A stretch of DNA of 64,000 bases from Gracilaria gracilis (taxonomy: Eukaryota; Rhodophyta; Florideophyceae; Gracilariales; Gracilariaceae). The position numbers and the translations under genes were made by a program. Shown piece by piece: positions 56,783 through 64,000 of the stretch. Location: contig JARGSG010000026.1 in assembly GCA_030374805.1 (NCBI GenBank), positions 434,001 to 498,000 on the forward strand, read 5' to 3'. How positions within the stretch are numbered: the stretch's first letter is position 1; each line of letters begins with the position of its first letter. The notes beneath the pieces are model-generated. The model made no database searches. It saw only the letters and a list, made by a program, of their open reading frames with translations, and was not told where the DNA came from.

Positions 56783-58040
56783 AGAAAAGCCATGAAGTAT
56801 TCTCACTGTTGCCAGTAAAACCCTTAACACGGATATATATATATATATATCTCTTTTATGAGCGCACTAGCTTAATTATAACTTGGTGCGAAACATTTCT
56901 GTTCAAAGAAACGCTCTCTCACAAGGAAAGCCAACACTCTAACGGGCCACTTTCTGATTATACTAGCGACCGATCGTTCTTGGCGTTCTCGATGAGAAGG
57001 TAGACATAAACGCCTTGACAATGTCTTTTTTGGTCATCTCAGAAGGAAGTGGTCAACGTTGTTCAGAACCCCCGGTCTGCAATTGCATACTAATTTCCAA
57101 GCGGATGTAAGCTTGGTGCACGGTACCAACGGTACATGTCCCACGTAAATCTGTGCCAAAGCAGTTTCTGCTTCTCTCTGAGAAAGAATGTTCTCAAAGC
57201 CCTTCGGTAATTCCGAAATCATCGGGTTGGAATCAAACTTCCCTGAAGGTTTCTTTCTCTCTCTTCTCTCTCTTTTTGTGAGTACGCAAACCTGATTACA
57301 ACATAGAATAGACTATGCTACGAACAATTCTTTAGTGCTATCATACGGACAGGTTCGCAAGGCGAGTACAGACATGGAGAGTCCTTTCAAAGAGAGGTCG
57401 CCAACCTAAACTAGAGACCGAACATCAGTAATCCTCCTCAACCTCTTTGTGCGTCCACTGTTGAGGAAGCAACGTAATTTTGATCAACACAACATCACAG
57501 GATACTATATGACCCGCCAATTCTTGAAGTAGTGGTCAGCAGGCGGTCAGGGTAGGCTGACAAAAAGGGTAGAGTAGACAAACAAGCTTTACGAGGTGAA
57601 GGAACAAAAGTTCTCTTCATAACACAAAAAGGAAACATTCAGAGGTGGTTGCTTTTGTGGCCTGGGCGATAATGGATATTTGGGTGACAGCTTCTTGCAC
57701 ATGAAGAGAAAACTCTTAATGTAATGCCAAGTTGATACAATCTATGTAAAGGTATCGAAGAAAGTAGGGGCCATACTTCGGAAGCAGTAACGCGACATCT
57801 GAAAGTACAAAAATGATTTGAGGCGGCGATGTAAACTCAAGAGATCTGAGACGTGGGTATTGGTACCATGTATTCTTCGGATAGCCCAGACTTCGTGAAA
57901 CTGATTAAAGCAAGCGAAGAAGGGTCTAGTCAGGACAGAGGTGGGACAGCATCCAGGGGTTGTGCCATCTGCGTCTCGTAGGGCCGTGTTGACACGGCTC
58001 TTGAAGACTGTTCAATTGACTAACATGATCAATATAAAGC
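56783..58040. other. gene-poor interval, about 1.26 kb
   Basis: It lies between the 3' ends of USP5-like and RPB4. It contains a (TA)n run at about 56832-56850 and the dispersed 16-mer at 56855-56870. GGTACCAACGGTAC at 57122-57135 also occurs at 45033-45046. No gene was identified. Confidence 0.45.
56855..56870 (+). repeat. dispersed repeat head TTTATGAGCGCACTAG
   Basis: Identical to 28789-28804. A similar downstream string (CCAACACTCTAACG here, CCAGCACTCTGACC there) suggests both belong to longer diverged copies. Confidence 0.6.
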
Positions 58041-58541
58041 CTACAACCAAACCTCAAAGTTCTTAAGAATGTCAGAAATTACATCATCATCATAGCGAGC
58101 AGCAAGGCTTGGGATAATAGCCTTCGCCTCATCGACCTCTTTCGGCATTAAACTGGCGAGCTGAGCAACTTCAAACTCATGAAGCTTTGGGTTTACTGCT
58201 TCAAGTTGCGCACGCACAGCGATTGATTGTTCCGTCTTTGCAAGTTGCCCGAACCGTTCCGCATAATCGAGGGATTTCCGAAGTACAACATTGAGATCCC
58301 CTAATCTCTTCTCTTGCTTTTCTACATGCACCTTGAGCAGATGCCCCACTTCAGAGATAAACAACGGCTGCGCATGACCTTCAAGGGTGAATTCATAGCT
58401 AAACTTGAGGGTGGATGCGTCCTCCTCGGCAGGTGGAATGGTAATAAATTCTTCTTCCTCCTCTTCTTCACCTTCCTTATTGTTCTCACCGTTTTCCGCC
58501 GTCGCTTGAGGGTTTACGATTTCGTCCTCTGGCTTAATCAT
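58041..58541 (-). CDS. RPB4: RNA polymerase II subunit RPB4
   Basis: This 166-residue protein matches Rpb4. An acidic N-terminal tail (EGEEEEEEEF) leads to ISEVGHLLKVHVEK and a helix-turn-helix tail ending LHEFEVAQLASLMPKEVDEAKAIIPSL, then ISDILKNFEVW, the hallmark of the RNA polymerase Rpb4/RPC9 core. With RPB7, RPB4 forms the detachable stalk of Pol II. RPC9 (Pol III) is the alternative, but length, acidic tail and the IPSL motif favour RPB4. The ATG at 58541 is the only reasonable start. Confidence 0.88.
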   Translation of the reverse strand: MIKPEDEIVNPQATAENGENNKEGEEEEEEEFITIPPAEEDASTLKFSYEFTLEGHAQPLFISEVGHLLKVHVEKQEKRLGDLNVVLRKSLDYAERFGQLAKTEQSIAVRAQLEAVNPKLHEFEVAQLASLMPKEVDEAKAIIPSLAARYDDDVISDILKNFEVWL

Positions 58542-59120
58542 GACTAAGTCCTGAGGAGGTAAGACCGTATTGTAGTCACGATTGACTACGCACTATGTAT
58601 GATGATAGAAAGCGTATCTACACTGGAGAGTTCCTTCCGGCAGAAGATTTCTTTCGAGACAACAAATTTTTGGCAGGATTTGATACAACATACAAAATCA
58701 AGCATTTAATTGAGTCCATCTCCTGTACGAAGTATCAAAAACGGGGGAAAATGTCATTGAATGCCTCTCAAAATGAATACCGAGGATCTGGGTGTCAACA
58801 CTGTTGTGTTGACTAAGGCACCTACAGGGAAACTTATCTTTGCTTGTATTTCAGCCGAACCAAACGAGAGGGTTTACGGAGCCCGGAGCGAAACTTATGA
58901 CTATCGAACCGATGCTCTCTCTCTGATACTTCGGCCCGACGCCAATACATGGATGCGTCACACGACCTCAGAAGACTTTTTTAACCCGAGACAAATTTCT
59001 TACCGTTTCGGCCGTTGGCATAGGCCATAACTGGTCGTCTGCAAGACATCTGAAGGGCACAAAAGTCTTTGTGCTTTAGAATACTCTCAGCTGAAGTTGA
59101 TAGGGTCTTCTAAGCGTCCG
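58542..59120. promoter_or_regulatory. divergent intergenic region
   Basis: About 580 bp between RPB4 (minus) and the ketosphinganine reductase gene (plus). Two overlapping short ATG frames (58595-58816, 58761-59030) lack family features and are not called. No TATA box is clear. Confidence 0.35.
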
Positions 59121-60155
59121 ATGACAAGTTTTTCCACCTTGTTTAACTTCGGCGATTTAGCTGTCGTGGGAACCGTTGTTGCTGTTGCGTTATCGGCTCT
59201 GTTTGCATATATGAGAATTCTTCCGATGCCGCTCAGAAAGCGTGCCAGCTTTTACACTGACAAGCATGTACTTATCACCGGGGGAAGTTCTGGGATTGGC
59301 AAGGAGCTTGCGCGTATTGTCACAGAGGCAGGTGCAACTGTTACTCTCGTGGCTCGAAACAAAGAAAAGCTTCGAGCTGCCGCATTGGACCTGGAGCCTC
59401 AAGATCCGTCAAAATCAGGGTCATCCCGTGTTTATGTTTACGCTACTGATTGTTCAGATCAGAAGGCGGTACAGGAAATGGTTTCTTTCGTTGAAGAACA
59501 CTATGGACCGATTGACATTCTTGTTAACTGTGCTGGGGCCGCAATTGGTGGCTACTTTGAAGATCTCGACCCAAGCGTTTTCCGAGATCAAATGAATTCC
59601 AATTACCTCACCCAAGTATTCCCCACACACGCCGTGTTTAGGAGAATGGCGAAGCGCAAATCTGGCCATATTGTCTTCGTCAGTTCCATGGCTGGTCAAA
59701 CTCCTGTTTTTGGGCAATCTGCTTATGCGCCGACCAAATACGCTGTCCGGGGTTTCGCGGAAACTATGTACTACGAAGCTAAACCGTACAACATTGGGGT
59801 CACTCTCGTGTTCCCACCTGACACAGACACTCCTGGACTCTATCAAGAAAGGCTGTCCATGCCTCCGGAGACTCAGCAGATATCTGAAACAGGAGGTTTG
59901 TTCACGGCAGAACATGTTGCGAAATCAATAGCTGATGGCGTCATGGGCAAACGATTTCGAGTATCTGTTGGCTTTATCGGACATCTGCTAGGGATGCTAA
60001 CAGCAGGTGTAACACCAGGGTTATCCTTTTTGGACGTACTAGTGATTCCCATCGCAAGAGCAATTACGCCCTTTTTCATTTGGGACCACAACTCCATTAT
60101 TCGCAAAGGTCACGCCTTGCGTGTTTCCAATCGCTTGGAAGAGGAGCAACAGTGA
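59121..60155 (+). CDS. KDSR: 3-ketodihydrosphingosine reductase (KDSR/TSC10)
   Basis: A 344-residue short-chain dehydrogenase that reduces 3-ketosphinganine to sphinganine with NADPH, the second step of sphingolipid synthesis, at the ER membrane. An N-terminal membrane anchor (about residues 12-32) precedes the Rossmann motif TGGSSGIG (53-60). NCAG, the Ser of FVSSMAG and YAPTK (Tyr202, Lys206) complete the active site, and PPDTDTPG follows as in KDSR. A C-terminal hydrophobic hairpin (about 290-325) is also typical. The first ATG in frame was used. The gene is intronless. Confidence 0.9.
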   Translation: MTSFSTLFNFGDLAVVGTVVAVALSALFAYMRILPMPLRKRASFYTDKHVLITGGSSGIGKELARIVTEAGATVTLVARNKEKLRAAALDLEPQDPSKSGSSRVYVYATDCSDQKAVQEMVSFVEEHYGPIDILVNCAGAAIGGYFEDLDPSVFRDQMNSNYLTQVFPTHAVFRRMAKRKSGHIVFVSSMAGQTPVFGQSAYAPTKYAVRGFAETMYYEAKPYNIGVTLVFPPDTDTPGLYQERLSMPPETQQISETGGLFTAEHVAKSIADGVMGKRFRVSVGFIGHLLGMLTAGVTPGLSFLDVLVIPIARAITPFFIWDHNSIIRKGHALRVSNRLEEEQQ

Positions 60156-60706
60156 AGTTAGGTAGAGATAGTAGTCCTCAAACTGTGTTGCCCAATGAAC
60201 AGCTATGATGTACTGTGTGTAGCTCATGCACTAACTCGTGAACTGGACCTGAGGCAAATGACCTTTAAAGTTCCCATTGATTTTGCCGGTGTTAACTCTA
60301 CGTTGTACTGCAAAAGCACGAGCCCACGTCTTACGCACCCTGAGGTTCTAACAGCGACGCCGTAATCCAAAACTCAGAAGTGACTATGGCACAGTTCGCA
60401 ACTGGTCATGTAAGCTCGTTACACCCTGTAGCGTCCTATCCCGATAACAAAGGTTTGGGGTGCGAGTGTGGTGCAGGCACTGCGAAAGATGCATGTCATG
60501 TTGGGATGTCCCCTTAAAAATGCATCGTACCGCGAAGAGTTACCAACACAACGAGAATAGGAGTCAATGTTAGAAATGATGAGACAAGTACACTCAAAGT
60601 TTTGGCTTTCTTGAAGAGAGTGAACTACTACGACTAATAGTTCTACCTTCGTTTCGAAGTAGGGAACTTAGGACCATAGTTAAGAAGAGGAAGGCATGGG
60701 ACAACA
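60156..60706. other. intergenic, convergent
   Basis: About 550 bp between two convergent 3' ends. No gene, RNA or repeat was recognised. Confidence 0.4.
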
Positions 60707-61585
60707 CTAACGGCGCCATCGTTTACGAAATCGGTCTGCAACTAAATTATCAGTTGCATGTCTGAAACGTCTCTTTTTCCCATCAGTATTATCGGCTCTG
60801 GGAGTTTGAGATGTTTGTTGATGTCTTTCTCCATCAGACTTGGTGCTCACGTCGCGTAAATAGCCGGTACTAGAACGATGCCCACTCTTAGGATATCCTG
60901 GATTAGCACTTTCCGATCGATTTCCAATGCTTGGCGCATCGTGCAGCTTTTCACGGGCCTGAAGTGTTTCCATCTCATTCTTAAGGCGAACATGATCTGA
61001 GAGCTCTATTTCTTCTACACCTGCAGCTGGCATACCTTCGCCGGGATCGTATTGCCGTCCATCCTCAACCTTCAAGTATTCAGGTATAGCGTACAAATTC
61101 TCTTCTGTCAGCTTATTGCTTTTGTCCGTTCTGTCATTACCTTGTTGGTCTCCAAACTTTTCCCGTATACCTTCATCTATGTATTTATTCATATGTTCGT
61201 CCATGACATTACTTGATCGTTCAACGGCAAAGTTATTACGTAGACCTATTGTGGTAACATTGTCGCTAGTATTCCTCATATCTGGGTTTTGCGTGCTTGA
61301 ATGCCTTTTCCTGCCCGTCATAGTAGTGTCAAGAGCAGCTACACGAGTCTTCTCTCGCATTGCTTGAGCTTCCTTTATGAGCAGCAGATCAGTTCTCGAT
61401 ACTCTTTCGTCTTCGTCGACCTCATGTTCCTTCCTGTCCTTGGAGCTCTTCTTTCGGGCTTTTTGAGAGCGCTTTCGAGTGCGGAACAGAGGTGCTGTGT
61501 TTGGCTCGATGGCCTGCACTTGTGAGGAAGTCTTCTGTGGCTTGTCCTTTTCACGGTGTTCTAAGCTTGGTTCCGGGCTTCCCAT
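60707..61585 (-). CDS. TLS1/C9orf78-family splicing-associated protein
   Basis: A 292-residue charged protein that matches the C9orf78/TLS1 family by several short blocks. LLIKEAQAMREKTRVAALD is like the RxLQxxRK helix, and MDEHMNKYIDEGIREKFG corresponds to the DxDMMKYIExEL block. NLYAIPEYLKV corresponds to LYELPENIRV, GVEEIELSDHVRLKNEM to GIPEVDLGIDAKIKN, and ATDNLVADRFRKRWRR to the C-terminal ATDDYHYEKFKK. Family members are intrinsically disordered spliceosome components that bind BRR2. Basic N-terminal clusters (RKRSQKARKKSSKDRK) suggest nuclear import. The start is the first ATG. Confidence 0.78.
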   Translation of the reverse strand: MGSPEPSLEHREKDKPQKTSSQVQAIEPNTAPLFRTRKRSQKARKKSSKDRKEHEVDEDERVSRTDLLLIKEAQAMREKTRVAALDTTMTGRKRHSSTQNPDMRNTSDNVTTIGLRNNFAVERSSNVMDEHMNKYIDEGIREKFGDQQGNDRTDKSNKLTEENLYAIPEYLKVEDGRQYDPGEGMPAAGVEEIELSDHVRLKNEMETLQAREKLHDAPSIGNRSESANPGYPKSGHRSSTGYLRDVSTKSDGERHQQTSQTPRADNTDGKKRRFRHATDNLVADRFRKRWRR

Positions 61586-62068
61586 GTCCTTTACTTGGCT
61601 TCACTTATGGCGTTTCTGAAATACAAAACGCGGTGAAGGCGAAAGTGCTAATGATATGAAGCCTTGCGCGTTAATTGATAAGAGGCGTTGCTTTCTGTTC
61701 CGGCACGACGCCAAATGGAAGACGTCTACGTAGTACGAATAACTTCACATGAACAGAAACAAATCAGCTTTGGCGAGGGTATCATTTTAAGAGAGGAATA
61801 CAGTATTAGCTACAGTGCTGCATTTTTGTTCTATTTAATGCCTCGCCATATTCGCCCTTGTTTCATATGATCCACGTTCTCCTTCTTGCGAATCGAATGT
61901 GACCAAGAGCATCTTCAGTCTTCGCCCGCTTCATCGCCCATTGAATCGCACTTCTACCAAAAGGCAAATAAGAGGATCCATCTGTTTCGAAAGCAAGAGT
62001 GCAAACAAATCCCGGATTTAGGGAGCACAGCAGGTACAGAACCGTATGCTTTCGGAACTCACTTCACA

Positions 62069-62836
62069 ATGCAATCACGCGGAAAGAGGAGCATGCTGTC
62101 GGATGTTTCTGCTAGTAATTCCTCGTCGGGAATCACAAGAAGCATATTGGAGATGAGTCTTGCTCAAGCAAGGGGTGAAGTGAATATGGATGCATACCTT
62201 GCCCTCTTTGCAGAACTTGTCTCATATTGCCGAGATCGTGTCGAATCGGTGATGGCCTTGCAAGACAAGCTGTCTCAGCTTGGTTACAGAATTGGACGTC
62301 GAGCTCTGGATTTGATTATTGCCAGAGAAAAGATATCGAGACGAGACACCCGCCTTCGCAATATCCTCAGCTTTATCGCACTCACGTTGTGGACGTTTTT
62401 GTACGGGAAGCAAGCAGATTCTCTGAAGAAGGTCCGTGATTCAGATCTTGAATGTAAGTTTTTTCACTTCCATGCCTCAGGACCAGCTTTCTCTTCGACA
62501 GGCAGAAAAACCATGTAAAGAGAACGTCATACTGACTGACCCCCCAATTGATCGCATTCGTTTGGAGGATACAAAGACTACATTGAAGAGGCTGAGCCGT
62601 TGGTAAACAAGTATATTTCCGTACCAGCGGATTACGGTCATTTCAACTGTGCAGCGTTCTCTGCAGGAATAATTAACGGAGTGTTGAATTCTGCTGGGTT
62701 TCCTGCGGAGGTAACGGCCAAGGTATTGGCCAGGGACAACGAGAACGACGCACCATCACAAGGACAGCCGTTAACAATTTACTATATCAAGTTCGAGCCA
62801 GAGGTGTTGGAACGAGAAAAGAGACTAGGCACTTGA
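62069..62836 (+). CDS. TRAPPC5: TRAPPC5 (Trs31) trafficking complex subunit, two exons
   Basis: A 214-residue TRAPP subunit of the Bet3 fold. Exon 1 (62069-62453) holds ARGEVNMDAYLALFAELVSYC, VESVMALQDKLSQLGYRIG and RRDTRLRNILSFIALTLW. Exon 2 (62577-62836) has YYIEEAEPLVNKYISVP, NCAAFSAGIINGVL and GFPAEVTAKV. The intron (62454-62576, 123 nt) has donor GTAAGT and acceptor AAAG; joining gives DLEYYIEEAEPL, which matches the DRTYYIIEREPL of animal TRAPPC5. An upstream TTTGGAG acceptor would create a stop, so the later AAAG was chosen. TRAPP complexes are Rab activators for ER-Golgi and Golgi traffic. The ATG at 62069 is the first in the conserved frame. Confidence 0.9.
62454..62576 (+). other. 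spliceosomal intron in TRAPPC5
   Basis: Starts GTAAGT and ends ACAAAG, with a TACTGAC branch-like motif at 62530-62536. Its removal restores the TRAPPC5 reading frame. Confidence 0.8.
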
Positions 62837-63308
62837 CAGACTAGACACATGTATTGTAGGAAGACACGGAGTGACAGAGTAGTGCCAAGGTTACAGCAGT
62901 TACCGGTTTGTGTATACAAAGGATATGCATGTACTTTTTCTTTGCTGAATGAGGGGTGATCTTGTTGTACAGGTGCACGGAGAGCGTGGTGATATATAGT
63001 CACATGGGTGGTCTACATCTTTAGGCATAAAGAAGGAACGGGAGGGAGGGAGGAATCCTAAGTTGGCGCTATACGATATGGGAAGGCGGGCGGGTGAGTG
63101 GGCGTGGTGCTGTGTGAGATGGCGATTGTTATTGTTAGGTTGAAGTGAACAGTGAAAACCAGAACAACAACGAGCGAATTCAATCGAACATCTCCTATTC
63201 CGTGACTGTGGCTGTATCTCCTCGAAGCCGAGTTGTTGGCTGGCAGTGAGTGGTGTTCTCTTTTCTTCCTGTTTCTTTTGAGGCGTTAGATACGGATAAA
63301 CGGAGCAG

Positions 63309-63989
63309 TTATCGCGAAGGATTTGTGGTTGGATGGTGGTTGACCATAGCTTGCGGTAGTCTGTCTTTCTCCGATGGAGGTTCAGCAGCGTTGTCCGGTG
63401 CGTCGGTAGGACCGTCCTCGATATTTGCTATCTCCTTCGGGGTGATGTCCATCTGCTGATACTTAGTTGAGGAGCGAAGCCACTTTTCTACCTTCATGAA
63501 GTTCTGACCGCGAGTGAGGCCGTTATTATCGGGGAGCTCGAGCTCGGCTCGTTCGGGGGTAGCATGTGCTTTTCTTGACTCCTTTTGTTGGGCTGGGGAT
63601 TTGACTTTGAAGCGCAAACGATGCATAACAGACAGGCACAACAAGGTTAGCAACTGCAGTAATTGGGAAAACGGACAAGTTGAGTTGCACGATGGTGGAA
63701 AAATGCGAAGCATACCTGAACGCTCCTTGTGCTCCTTCTTCTTCTTGGAGTCGGAGTGGTCTCGGTTGGAGTTGGGTGGGTCGGTAACGGAGCTAAGCTG
63801 GCCATCCGGCTTGGTGGGATCGAAGAAAACCTCGGTGGGAAGCTTCATCTTCTTTTTGTTGCCGCTGGCATCAGTGGCGTAACCGGAGGCGGCGGCAGCG
63901 GCACTTCGGCGGTTAGATGCGGATACCGGACGCACATTTTCTGGCGGTGGTCGCGGATCGGCGCCGACGCAACACCTGAGGAAAGACAT
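63309..63989 (-). CDS. hypothetical protein, probably two exons
   Basis: An unrecognised protein starting MSFLRCCVGADPRPPPEN near the right edge. The frame is open throughout (226 residues), but a hydrophobic, Cys-rich stretch in the middle looks out of place. It coincides with a putative intron at 63593-63715 (donor GTATGC, branch TGCTAAC at 63646-63652, acceptor CCCCAG). Splicing keeps the frame and leaves a 185-residue soluble, charged protein with a conserved-looking LTRGQNFMKVEKWLRSSTKYQQMD segment. The intron length of 123 nt is divisible by three, so both forms are translatable. No domain or signal was identified. Confidence 0.6.
   Translation of the reverse strand: MSFLRCCVGADPRPPPENVRPVSASNRRSAAAAASGYATDASGNKKKMKLPTEVFFDPTKPDGQLSSVTDPPNSNRDHSDSKKKKEHKERSGMLRIFPPSCNSTCPFSQLLQLLTLLCLSVMHRLRFKVKSPAQQKESRKAHATPERAELELPDNNGLTRGQNFMKVEKWLRSSTKYQQMDITPKEIANIEDGPTDAPDNAAEPPSEKDRLPQAMVNHHPTTNPSR
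63593..63715 (-). other. probable in-frame intron
   Basis: On the minus strand it starts GTATGC after TTCAG and ends TCCCCAG, with TGCTAAC about 53 nt before the acceptor. The encoded unspliced segment is hydrophobic and unlike its neighbours. Confidence 0.6.
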
Positions 63990-64000
63990 TGAGGGCTAGG

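Noticed and set aside
58595-59030. Two short overlapping ATG frames upstream of the KDSR gene
   Set aside because: They overlap each other in different frames within a divergent promoter and match nothing known.
62454-62518. Unspliced end of TRAPPC5 exon 1 frame
   Set aside because: It reads into the intron; splicing restores the conserved C-terminal half.

Overview
The window looks like nuclear DNA of an intron-poor photosynthetic eukaryote, most likely a red alga. It carries eukaryote-only genes (USP5 and USP7-like deubiquitinases, RPB4, NSE4, TRAPPC5, PPIH, RNase H2 catalytic subunit, a BORCS5-like protein, ATP10, the UQCC5/SMIM4 family) and a nuclear tRNA-Gln with internal promoter boxes. 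It also encodes several proteins with plastid-type leaders. Two leaders begin Met-Ala-Phe, and a phenylalanine near the N-terminus is typical of rhodophyte and glaucophyte transit peptides. Most genes are single open frames. Only three short introns could be supported (95, 123 and 123 nt), with TACTAAC, TACTGAC or TGCTAAC branch-site motifs. The species cannot be named from the sequence alone.

Layout. 0-9.6 kb: a gene running off the left edge (hemerythrin-like helices), leucyl aminopeptidase, a small Pro/Ser-rich ORF, tRNA-Gln(TTG), an S6K-like AGC kinase, a USP7-like protein with an altered catalytic His, an MLF-like protein and a UQCC5/SMIM4-like mitochondrial protein. 9.8-12.6 kb: a piggyBac-type DNA transposon with 21-bp terminal inverted repeats and paired palindromes at each end. 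13.7-25.4 kb: a plastid-targeted tandem ABM-fold protein with a TATA box, NSE4, a gene-poor stretch, a BORCS5-like protein, an unknown 426-aa protein and a 1096-aa disordered Gln-rich protein with an internal 38-aa repeat. 27-44.9 kb: biotin synthase, spliceosomal cyclophilin H, a coiled-coil membrane protein, a plastid DUF1995 protein, a metallophosphatase, RNase H2A with a hidden second exon, a protein ending in an alpha-COP-like C-terminal domain, a GT61 glycosyltransferase, a small membrane protein and a plastid pseudokinase-like protein. 44.9-47.4 kb: a gene-free block of decayed repeats, including an inverted-repeat pair about 1.1 kb apart. 47.4-64 kb: a second GT61 enzyme, an organellar NUMOD3 protein with a duplicated unknown module, ATP10, a membrane-anchored SNase-fold nuclease, USP5-like, RPB4, ketosphinganine reductase, a TLS1/C9orf78-like splicing factor, spliced TRAPPC5 and a spliced gene of unknown function.

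The neighbours are mostly unrelated housekeeping genes on both strands, and no operon-like system is evident. The points most worth a second look are a USP5 homologue whose zinc-finger ligands are lost while its ubiquitin-tail residues remain, a USP7-like protein with Gln at the catalytic His, an RNase H2A C-terminal exon with a PIP-box-like motif, a stand-alone alpha-COP C-terminal domain, the NUMOD3 protein with a duplicated module, and the palindromic ends of the transposon. All identities are from motif recognition by eye; no database search was run.
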